From Adiantum capillus-veneris (taxonomy: Eukaryota > Streptophyta > Polypodiopsida > Polypodiales > Pteridaceae): a stretch of DNA of 64,000 nucleotides. Below the pieces are notes generated by a model. It worked only from the letters and a program-made list of their open reading frames with translations. It was not told where the DNA came from and did no database searches. The stretch is taken from assembly GCA_014529385.2 (NCBI GenBank), contig CM043952.1:68145370-68209369 (forward strand), in the 5' to 3' direction. Both the position numbers and the translations under genes were made by a program. Positions 23,402 through 32,748 of the stretch are shown here, in pieces (the first letter of the stretch is position 1; each line of letters begins with the position of its first letter).

Positions 23402-26400
23402 TTAAGAGATCTCTCTCTCATCCTCGCATAACTCAGCATAACTTCCTATATCTATATAGAGCTCTCCGTTTAAACACATATCCTCTGTTTCATTTTGTAG
23501 CTCCTCTGCATGCACCCCATATAGAGCAGTAGCATCTTGATGCTCGTCTGGCACCACCGCAGCGGCTTCTGATTGAGCATCTTCTCTGATCTCCTCCATT
23601 GATGTCGTTGTGATTGGCACATGGTAGCCTTCATACGTCCTTGCACTACGAGGGGCTACCTCTATGACGTACCACCAGTTTGATGTAGACTTTGTAGGAT
23701 GAAATACTACCTGCCAGAGCCACATAACTTACATGAGAGCTTTCAAGCACATAACTTGTAAAAGGGGGATGTTAACTATTTATATACTTACTTGTTCACA
23801 ATGCTCGGGTAGTACGAAAGTGTCTCTTAGGTCAGTCCATTTCTTAGTAGAATCCACCTCAAGAAAACCAGACTCTCCTCTACGCACAGTAGCGTTTCGA
23901 CCCTCCATGATTATCTTGAACCATTGCACGTCGATTCGTTCCACCCTAAAATGTCGACCTTTACACCATGCTGCTGTGTATGACTTATACTACAACGAAC
24001 AAAGATTATGAGTGGCCGTTCAAACGTTTATAAATAAAGTCACTTGCTAGTCGTACATTGCAAACTTACCTTGGTCGCGCAACCCCGAGAGTACTCCCAC
24101 TCTTCTTCAGTCACTTCGTCACCGCATTGTTGTGCGCTTTTCAATTGGTTGTGCAACCATCTTAAGCTCATGAAGGTTGGTAGGCTCTCCAGAACCGCTG
24201 GATAGTGCATCGGTGGTCGTCTTCCCCGTCTCCACTCGATTCGTGCCCTTTGTCGCTCTTGCTTTGCATCCTCATATTGTGAAATCCACTTTTGCATCAC
24301 TGGATTGTGAAGCATGCAAAATCGGTTGATTTTAGCCTCTAGATCTTCCGTCATCTTCTTCTCAACACCGAGATTGCACATGACAATCCCAGATATACGC
24401 TCATCATCTATGGTTCGCCATAGCGTATCCCGGGATTTATCAAATCCGTCTAACCACTCTCCAATGTACACTAGGGACTCTGATACCAACCAACCTTCTG
24501 CCATGCTACCCTCCGGACGTGCCTTTTGACGCACATATCCCTTAAGCGTTTTCATGAAACGCTCTAAGAAGAACATCCATCTGGAATGAACTGTGCCAGC
24601 TATTTCCACCTCATCAACTATGTGAATAAGAAGATGCACCTGAATGGTTAGCATTGTAGTAGGAAAATGTTTCTCAAACATGCACACAAGCTCCGCAGCA
24701 TTTAGTTTGGCGAATGGTATGGAGTCTACGTCGATCTCCTTTTGTGAGATCCATTGCACCAGCTTTGCAAGTTTGTAGATTGTGTTACGGATGTCGAGAG
24801 ACAAACATCCCTCAATGGCAACCGGTAAAATAAACTGTAAAGTATGTGCAGCAATGATATTAAAGTCCACATTTTATGCAATGATATTAAAGTCCACTAT
24901 GAACGTACCTGACACATTTTATGCCAATCGTGTGACTTCAAACCGGTAAGCTTTCCTTCTTTAGTAAAACACGTTCGGAGCGAGTGCATTACGCCAGTGG
25001 GGGTCCGCAAAGATCGAATGGCCTCTTTTACTTTGCGTTCTTGGGCTCCTGTGAAAATCCATGGTGCTTTAGGAAGTTTTATCGATCCATCAGACGCTGT
25101 TTGCGGCCAATATTGCTCCATACGATCCACATTTCTAAGGTCAACTCTGGCTCCCAAAGTATCTTTCTTGCCGGTCAAATGGTCCCATAGTAGATTACCC
25201 ACATTCTTGAATATGTGCATTGGATCGAGCAAGTGATTGATCACGAGTCGAGGCCAGTATGGTAACTCGTACCATAGAGATAGTCTCTTCATCCCTGGAG
25301 GCAATCCGTCATCGCACATCTCCTTCTGCTCTAACCATGCTTGTGCAGACATCCTTGGTGGCTCTCTTCCCAAAAAGCCGTCGCGTAACACATGATTCTC
25401 CGGAAGATACGCTTGATGACCTTCGTAGATTTGCTTCTTCAGTGAGGGTGCCCTACGTGCATTCAGTCTAGGTCCACATGTGACACATGCTCTGTATCCG
25501 CTTGTTTGAAGCCCTGCATGTATACACATGATAATAGATCAACTATGGGGAAAAACCAGATTTACAGTGTCTGAGAGAGGAGTGTCAATAGATCACCTGA
25601 GCATTCTGTTAGCCCGGGATAGTCATGCATGGTCCACATTAGAATACCTCTGATCAAAGCATTCCGTCGTCCTGTGTGTCGGCTCATATCCACCACCTCT
25701 ATGCCAATCCACAATTGTTGTAGCTCTTCCAATAGTGGACGAAGATACACATCCATATTCCCCACTTTATATCGCCCTGGCACAATCAAGCTTAGCCATA
25801 GGTGCCCCTTCTTCGTAGTCAACCACGGGGGAATGTTGTAGTTGACGATGACAACGGGCCATACACTGTAAGATGTTGATCTTTGACCAAATGGATTTAC
25901 GCCATCCATAGCCAGGCCTAAGCGCAAATTTCGAGCTTCCCTGGCAAAATCCGACCATGTTCCATCTATATGTTTCCAGGCTGCGCAATCTGCAGGAATT
26001 CGTAGCACACCATCCGAAGATTTATTCTCCTCATGCCATGATGCTAGGGCGGCCATGGACTTACATTCGAAGAAATGCTTGATGCGAGGAAGCAAAGGAA
26101 AATGTCGCAAAACCTTTTGTGGAATTTTTGTCCCGTGGAGATCTACTCGATATCTTTCGGAATCACATTTCGGACACTTCTCCATGTCTGTGTATTCCCC
26201 TCTGAAAAGAATGCAGTCATTAGGACAAGCGTGGATAGAATTGTAATCCATCCCCAAGTTTCGCAAAATCTTTCTTGCTTCATCTCGGGAATCTGGCATC
26301 ACATTGTCAGCTGGTAGAATGTGCTCTTTCAGCAATCTACACAACATAAAAATAAGATACAGTCGTGTAAAAATCTATCAGATCATTATACACCATGAGT

Positions 26401-26965
26401 TCTATTAAAGTAAACTAATTGTAATAGATCACCTGAAAAGCGCTGTGACGCTAGTGTCACTCCATCCAAACTTTGCCTGCATGTTGAGAAGAACCAGGAG
26501 TGCTTTCAATCTAGACATACGTGCTCCATTATACAATGATGTATCGGCTTCACTTTTCATATCATCATAGATAAGCCTTTCTGAATCCATGATCGTCTCG
26601 ATCATTTCATCAATCTCGGGCTCAAACATTGCCTCGTTGGGAATGTGCTCTGCATGATCATCCCCCGAGCTGTCAGAGGCTACATCTTGTGGCCTCACAT
26701 ATGCTGCTTGACCAAAGCGCCTGCGAATACGTCTATTGGGTTGCAAGATTGCTGCTTGTTGGCCAGCGTCAGAGTCCGACGAGTTATAATTGGCAACAAC
26801 TCGATCTATAATAGATGGATCGAACTCGCCAAATTCACGAACGTGCTGCAAAGAAACACGTCTTGTCCGTCGCACAGCATGCTTGCATTGATTACAAGGA
26901 CATAAGACCCTCGTTGAGAGATAGGTGTTTCGGTTGGACGGTCCCACATCCTCGTCGCTACTCAT
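23402..26965 (-). CDS. CACTA-1 transposase (TNPD-like; Transposase_21, DUF4218, DUF4216)
   Basis: Proposed exons are 26965-26433, 26336-25597, 25513-24909, about 24880-24070, 23989-23792 and 23710-23402 (TAA), roughly 1,060 codons. Donors and acceptors include TTTTCAG|GTGATC, TTGTGTAG|, CTCAG|GTGATC, CATGCAG|, TGTCAG|GTACGT, CCAAG|GTAAGT and GGCAG|. Exon 1 has a CPCNQC cluster (transposase-associated region). Exon 2 is Transposase_21, with LAMDGVNPFG and NMDVYLRPLLEEL holding likely catalytic Asp residues, plus CPNDC and CPKC. Exon 4 is DUF4218 (VHLLIHIVDEVEIAGTVHSR, KARPEGSMAEGWL). Exons 5-6 are the DUF4216 region with an acidic tail. It catalyses excision and insertion. Exon 5 lacks 55 codons present in CACTA-2. 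The exon 3/4 join is unclear because a ~30-bp segment is duplicated at 24850-24900. Confidence 0.8.
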
Positions 26966-27027
26966 AATGAGGATAAAAAACTTATAACCTAGACAACAAA
27001 TTTAATATTCTATTGGCATTCTTCGTC

Positions 27028-27030
<3 letters not shown>

Positions 27031-27059
<29 letters not shown>
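27031..27059. repeat. (CT)n microsatellite in CACTA-1 5' region
   Basis: About 14 CT units just upstream of the transposase start. The same site holds a shorter tract in CACTA-2 (53063-53086) and a longer one in CACTA-3 (GA, 63303-63355). Confidence 0.9.
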
Positions 27060-27061
<2 letters not shown>

Positions 27062-27299
27062 ACCTCACATTCTCTAGTCATGTCCAATCCCCGCACACCT
27101 CGGTCTAGAGGTGCACGGAGATCAGAACCACCGGGTTATAATCTCGTCTTTATTGGTCAATACCTATATTTGTGGGTACAAGAAATCTAGACACCCACGT
27201 TTACATGATACTGCATGTAGTGGACAAAATCCCTTTGCCTCTTCTCTAGCTGTAGCACTTCACTTCATCTTAACATCTTTTCACAGTAGATCTTTTCAC

Positions 27300-27740
27300 T
27301 GTTCGTCTAACTCTAAACCCTAAACCGTAAGTAATTCTTGCGTGGACTCGATCTAACGTAAATAAGCGTAAATCTAAATAAACGTAAATCTAACTAAAAA
27401 TAAAGCTAAATCTAATTTAACGTAAGTCTAATGACTAGAGGTTGTCTAGATGGTCATTGTGTCGGGGATGTAGTGACTCTTGCCGCCCTGAAGATCCACC
27501 TTCTTCCCTATCTTCTGAAGACATTTCACCAGTACTTTTGGATCGACGGAGCCCACTATGAGTGAAGGCAGCAATACCCTATATTCCATTGAGGGCTTTC
27601 TTCACCCGCTTCATGCAGGCATCGCAGTCTATGGAGACCCGCATCTAATCTAATATAACATAAATCTAAATCTAGCTTAAATAAATGTAAATCTAATTAA
27701 AAATAAACCTAAATCTAATTTAATGTAAGTCTACATATAA
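27300..27740 (-). promoter_or_regulatory. CACTA-1 upstream region with telo-box and CTAAAT-type cryptic repeats
   Basis: A telo-box-like CTCTAAACCCTAAACC sits at about 27309-27324. It is followed by a degenerate array of AAATCTAA/ACGTAAATCTAA words to about 27740. AAACCCTAA is a known plant promoter motif as well as the telomere unit. Its position about 350 bp upstream of the transposase ATG, and its conservation in CACTA-2 (53335-53352) and CACTA-3 (63030-63052), suggest a promoter or leader role. Confidence 0.45.
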
Positions 27741-28004
27741 CCTAATCTTTAACGTCTTTTAAAATAGTTTCCTACGACGTTATAACTCTCTTCTTCCTGT
27801 GTGTGTGCGCGTGTGTGGATGTGTGTGCCAATAAAAAGAGATAAATGGTATAACCTTTCTATCACCCATGCCAAGTATGATAGATTGATTATGCCATTTC
27901 TCTCTTGAATAATAGGTCTTCAGTTCAACTCCTCGTCGGCTAGATCTTTAGGTCTTTTAATTTTAATTAGTTTCCTACGACGCTCCCTTAGTTTCTCTTT
28001 CTTT

Positions 28005-28212
28005 TTCTCTCAATGTGTGTGCGTTTTTTTGGATCGTATGCATGTTTTCTTTCTCTTTTCCTCTCTCAATGTGTGCGTTTTTTGTTTATGCATGTTCTCT
28101 CTCTCTTTTCCTCTCTCAATGCGTGCGTTTTTTGTTTATGCATGCTCTCTCTCTCTTTTTCTCTCTCAATGTGTGTGTGCATTCTTTGTTTATGTATGTG
28201 TGTGCGTTTTTG

Positions 28213-28258
<46 letters not shown>

Positions 28259-28378
28259 AACACTATATGTGTGTGTGTATGTGTGTGTGTGTGAGAGAGA
28301 GAGCGAGGGAGAGAGAAAGAGAGGAAGGGAACATGAGAATGAGGAGAGGGAAGGAGCATACCTGTCTCTCCTTCCTCT

Positions 28379-28422
<44 letters not shown>

Positions 28423-28423
28423 G

Positions 28424-28465
<42 letters not shown>
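28005..28465. repeat. CACTA-1 minisatellite (~50 bp unit) plus CT/GT/GA microsatellites
   Basis: A ~50-bp unit containing 'CTCTCAATGTGTGCGTTTTT' and 'TTTATGCATG' repeats about 3.5 times (28010-28215). (CT)n follows at 28214-28255, (GT)n at 28268-28293, (GT)18 at 28383-28418 and (GA)n to 28462. The same composite occurs in CACTA-2 and, inverted, in CACTA-3. Open frames across it are low-complexity artefacts. Confidence 0.85.
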
Positions 28466-28469
<4 letters not shown>

Positions 28470-28559
28470 CGTTACCTGCTCTTTGCTTGAGGGCGTCGAA
28501 AAACTCAGATCTGAGATCTGAGTTTTTGGGCGCGCTCGGTTATTTTTTTTACCCCAGCT

Positions 28560-28691
28560 GGCGTCGCTATAAGCGTCGCTATGAGCGTCGCAAATTTCTT
28601 TGTAAATTTGCGACGCTCATAGCGACGCCGGGAATTTTTTTTTTGAGCGTCGCTGTGTGAGCGTCGCTAATGTGAAGAGCCTCTTGTAGTG
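28560..28691. repeat. CACTA-1 right subterminal repeats and terminus
   Basis: Several GCGTCGCTA/TAGCGACGC motifs occur in both orientations, with a hairpin-forming pair around TTTGTAAATTTGCGACGC, before the terminal CCTCTTGTAGTG. The left end has many more copies, so the ends are asymmetric. Confidence 0.85.
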
Positions 28692-29526
28692 TGAACAGAG
28701 GCTTCACTCATAGGAGAAACTTACACAGCCAAAACAGCAAGAAAAACTGAGGAGTTTGGAAAAATGAACAGCACCATTGCGTCCGGAGTGGCCAAAAACC
28801 CCAGTCTACAATATCAAAGTGCTTATATCCGACCTTGGATGAGCAGTTTATGGCCAAAACAGGCTCCAAAAATAGCAAAAAACTCAGTTACAGTTGTTCC
28901 TCCTCTTCTCTCCATGTTTTGCTGGTCTGTTTCTCAGATTTTTCAGTGTCCACACTTCACTTTATCCCTTGGGAACCTTTGGCCTTTTAGTTGACATCAA
29001 ACGGACCCCAAACATGCTAAAAGCTGGCCACGTAGTGCATTTTTGTTACCTTTTTTGCATCATCCACACACTTGGAACTCAAATTTTTCCAATAATGCAT
29101 CCCGCAACCACGTGAAGTGGCCCCCAAAGATAGTCCTAATGATGACCTTTCTGCATAATTATCACAAGAAAACACCCATGTTGTGTCCGTACTTATCCAC
29201 GTGCAAGTATTGACCCGTTCGACCTCCTGACGCAACTGGATGCCATCTGACGCACCTGCTTACCTCGTGTCGTCGACCCGCGGATAGCTTCCTTGAGAAG
29301 TTTTATGCGCTACCAACTCCTCATTATTATAGAGAAAACACACTGATATTGGTGACGATAAAAATCCATGCACTATGTATATGCTGTCCTACTTGTACAC
29401 ATGTGGGCCGTAACCACCTGGCTCTGGAAAATGGGCAATTCTTTATTCGATGCACCATGCATGGATATGTACATATGCGCAATCACTTCTTCCAAAAAAC
29501 TCCTAACAACGCATTAAAGCAATATC

Positions 29527-30093
29527 TTGAGCACGGGATGGATGCAAGACATAAAGAAGTGGTTTGGGAGATTTGATGCATTACACTTGCTACATGATGC
29601 TTCAATTGACTCCCAAGTGAATGAAGCTTTTCTACAACGCCAATGTATTACAGCTTGGGAGGAATCCGGTGGGTCACGGTTCATACATTACACCACCCAT
29701 ATTGCCCCCAACTACAAAACCATGTTCTTTGCTGAAAGAGGAAACCGTACTCAGACTGACATACTTGCGCCTATTCCCTTGTCGGCGATACGCACTATCG
29801 CAGCCATTCGGCTTAGCCCCCATTTCCTTCGATGGGAGATAGGGCATTGGGGCAATGGAGAAGAGTCAAATCGACTGTGCACATTATGCTCATTGCAAGT
29901 TCGAGATTCTGAGTACCACACATTACGAGAGTGCTCAGCGTTTGGTCACATCCGAACTTTTTCAGCCATAACTTGGACCTACATACTTTCCTCTCCCAGC
30001 CAAAGTGTGGGCTCTACATTTCGACTCTCATCACCACAATTTTGGAGCATCGAGAGTCACTCATCAGCCATACACATACTACACCACATGTAA
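29527..30093 (+). pseudogene. LINE RT C-terminal zinc-finger (zf-RVT-like) remnant, copy D1
   Basis: The frame is open for 188 codons. Its centre, 'RLSPHFLRWEIGHWG' then CTLCSLQVRDSEYHTLREC (C-x2-C...H-x4-C), matches the zinc-binding tail found after the RT of plant LINEs. There is no RT, endonuclease or poly(A) beside it. A near-identical segment from about 36239 is D2. It may lie in an intron of, or upstream of, the adjoining transposase fragment. Whether it was captured or merely inserted cannot be told. Confidence 0.6.
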
Positions 30094-30150
30094 CTTTGGT
30101 CCCATAGGTCATATTTGACCTCCAAGGATGATAATAAAATCTATTTGATC

Positions 30151-30201
30151 TCTCTCTCTCTCTCTCTCTCTTTCTCTATTTCTCTATTTCTCTCCCTTCT
30201 A

Positions 30202-30244
<43 letters not shown>

Positions 30245-30251
30245 TCTTTCC

Positions 30252-30282
<31 letters not shown>

Positions 30283-30313
30283 TCTCTTTATCTATCTCTC
30301 CTCTCTCTCTCTC

Positions 30314-30360
<47 letters not shown>
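30151..30360. repeat. Long interrupted (CT)n array, D1
   Basis: About 210 bp of CT with TTTC, CCCT, TATC and single-base interruptions. The corresponding D2 array is 36709-36963. It lies upstream of an acceptor-like TTTCTTGTAG, so it may be intronic. Confidence 0.95.
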
Positions 30361-30364
<4 letters not shown>

Positions 30365-30441
30365 CTCAGCTCAACTACACCTTTTTTATGTACACAATAA
30401 TTTCAACTAGCACTTAGTGTATCCTTGTGTGTTTCTTGTAG

Positions 30442-31190
30442 ATTTGTGAGCTCCAAGGAAATCGAAATAGATGCTATCCCTGCTGCTCAAACACTTGCAA
30501 CAAAAACTGTGTGCCATTGAAGATGTATTTCCTCGATCGGTCCTTCTTAGTCAAATTCACCTCTTGGTTCACGTGGTGGAGGAGATCGCTATATGTGGAG
30601 TAGTGCACGCATGATGAATGTTCTTCTTAGAGAGGTTTTTAAAGACTCTCAAAGATTTTGTGTGGGTACGGTCTCAGCTAGAGGCATGTATGGCCGAAGG
30701 GTGGATTGTTCAAGAGGCATTTGTTTACATATCAGAGTATTTGGCACAAGTTGATCCTTCATGTCTCGCATGTGGTCAGATGAGGAAGATGCAAGGATGA
30801 CTTCACACTGGCCAAGTGGAAAGGGGAAACTACATAGCATGGATATGAATCTATCCCAAGTGGTCAATAGCTTTTGTATTCTCAATGAAAACATTATGAC
30901 CAAGTGGGTGGACTTGTGGACACTGCCAAAGGTAAGGCGTTTGCAAGAGATGGAAGCATGGAAACAAGCACATGGAGGAAGGAGGGCACTATGGACACTG
31001 CCAAAGGCAAGGCGTTTGCAAGAGATGGAAGCATGGAAAAGAGCACATGGAGGAAGGAGGGCACTATGGACACTGCCAAAGGCAAGGCGTTTGCAAGAGA
31101 TGGAAGCATGGAAAAGAGCACATGGAGGAAGGAGGGCACTATGGACACTGCCAAAGGCAAGGCGTTTGCAAGAGATGGAAGCATGGAAAC
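30442..31190 (+). pseudogene. Old CACTA transposase fragment (DUF4218), copy D1
   Basis: After a TTTCTTGTAG| acceptor-like site the sequence encodes, over several broken frames, SSKEIEIDAIPAAQ, 'RWMFFLERFLKTLKDFV', CMAEGWIVQEAFVYISEYL and VNSFCILNENIMTKWV. These align in order with CACTA-1 exon 4 (KEIDVDSIPFA, RWMFFLERFMKTLKGYV, SMAEGWLVSESLVYIGEWL, INRFCMLHNPVMQKWI). It is a different, older CACTA family. The fragment ends inside a 75-bp tandem repeat at 31190, where copia sequence begins. Frameshifts make it non-functional. Confidence 0.85.
30914..31190 (+). repeat. 75-bp in-frame coding tandem repeat, ~3.7 copies (D1)
   Basis: The unit begins near TGGACACTGCCAAAGG, at 30917, 30992, 31067 and 31142, exactly 75 bp apart. 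It encodes 25 residues including WTLPKARRLQEMEAWK. D2 has only two copies. The units are nearly identical, so expansion is recent relative to the surrounding decay. Confidence 0.95.
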
Positions 31191-32748
31191 AAGATAAAAA
31201 ATCAAAAATTTTTTTAGCCATAAAACTTTTTGTGTGCATGGGTTCATTCCCACATAGAGCCCCCGACAAATCCCATTATTTGTACTCCGACCCCCGATTC
31301 CTCTTCTCGAGCTCGTGAAAAGGAAGCTTCTAAGAAATTTGCAGCTTATGAGATAGAGAGAGTGAGAGCGAGAGCTTGACACCGTGCATGCAAGCGAGCT
31401 AAAGCAACCGAGTCCGACAAATTTTGAGAGCAATCTTCACAGATCGAGCAAAATCTACGATCGATACTGATCCGACTCGGCATTGACCGCTCGAGCATTG
31501 GCGTTTTTACGGCTACTCGGCTAGCCACTTCTGCCCGGCGGCGGAAGACGACATCGGCATCAGTTTTCGACACTGATTCGACGATTTCCTAGCGTTTCTC
31601 CTCCACCGCTTCGAGCACCGGCTATTGGCATCATTTTATGACACCATTTCTAGCGCACCGACTCGGCATTACTTATTCATGCGGCGGATCTCCGACATAC
31701 GACCCAGACACCGGGCGTTTCCCCAGACGAGTGCGTTCCCGCGATCGACGACCGTGCTTGCGACATGCGCGGGTGAGGTACCTCTATCATAGAGGAGTGA
31801 CACCTGGCATCGGCACCGAGCGCACCGATCGCCTTGTACGACACAGTTTACGGATACGACACCTTTTGGCGGCTATTCGACTTGCATATTTCTGCCCGGC
31901 GGTAGAAATCGGCACATAGCGACACCGACACGTAGGTTACAGGCCACAGGGGGGTTTTTCAGCCCATTCCCTCACAGATTCTCCAGGTTACCAGACACAA
32001 CGCTTTTTCATACACGATTTGGCAATCATTTTGCTAGCAGATTCTCTACGGACACATGCGTTGACAGATGCATTTTGCTGTGAGCACACCTAGTGCTACT
32101 GAGCACTTTTGAGAGCAGATATCCCCGCAGGGATCACTTTCACTGCATGCAACAGTTCTTGGCGCCTGTTTGAGCGCGGTTTTACTCATGTACGTTGAGT
32201 TGAAGACACTGCCCACTGTACTACGTGTGGAGCCATTTTTGGCTATTTTGGCAGTTTTTCCTGGCCGTTTCTGAGACTCGGACCGGAAGAGCCCTTTCTG
32301 AGACTGTGGCTAGTCCATTTGTGTCTACATTAGCCTTTGGAGGGTTGATAGCGTGAGGTTTTCTTTGAGCTGGGGTGTGCTCGAATGTTGAGACACTTTC
32401 GGTGATACATGTAGCTGGAGTTCCCCTTTACAGTACCCTCGCCATAGGATATGTATCTGGACGATTATTTATGCTTTTGATGTCGAGTTGGCACTCCAAT
32501 AGCAGTTGTTTTGTGCAGCAGATGCCTAATTAGTGCAGTTGGCACATTTATATGCATTTTGAGTTGAGTTTTGACTCCTCATACAAAGGAAACTCTGCCG
32601 GATTTACTTCCCGCGAGTTGTGACTTCCATTGTTGGCACTTTTGAGTCTATTTCGGTTGAGATTTTACTCCCGATACAAAGGTTACTCTGCCCAAATTTC
32701 TACAGCTTCTCGCCATATTTTGGCACCTCTCAAACCCTCTTATCAATG

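Larger units (their letters stand above)
21220..28691 (-). mobile_element. CACTA-1: complete-ended CACTA (En/Spm) DNA transposon, 7.47 kb
   Basis: The termini are CACTACAAGAGG at 21220 and its complement CCTCTTGTAGTG ending at 28691. The element is flanked by a 3-bp target duplication, TGA at 21217-21219 and 28692-28694. R1 copy a provides the paralogous empty site (TGA once, 16096-16098). It carries a TNPD-like transposase gene and a Ptta/TNPA-like gene, both read right to left, and rich subterminal arrays of a TAGCGACGC motif. The large gene has an in-frame 165-bp deletion relative to CACTA-2. CACTA elements move by cut and paste. Confidence 0.95.
21131..29506. repeat. R1 repeat, copy b, interrupted by CACTA-1
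   Basis: The repeat is present as 21131-21219 and 28695-29506, separated exactly by CACTA-1 and its TGA target-site duplication. Copy b retains about 234 bp (28865-29098) missing from copy a at 16011-16680. Confidence 0.85.

Noticed and set aside
27840-27960. tRNA-like 3' half inside the CACTA upstream region (AGTTCAACTCC followed by TCGGCTA)
   Set aside because: There is a B-box-like word but no A box or acceptor pairing. It is shared by all three CACTA copies (also near 54390 and 62410), so it is element sequence rather than an independent tRNA or SINE.
28013-28521. Long overlapping open frames with Cys-Val, Phe-Leu and Arg-Glu runs in all CACTA upstream regions (also 54484-54942 and 61820-62322)
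   Set aside because: They arise from GT/CT/GA tracts and the 50-bp minisatellite. Frames differ between copies and no domain is present.
31638-31919. Arg-rich open frame in the copia leader, partly shared with 42885-43073
   Set aside because: Start and length differ between the two copia copies and there is no recognisable domain; it is more likely leader sequence than a gene.
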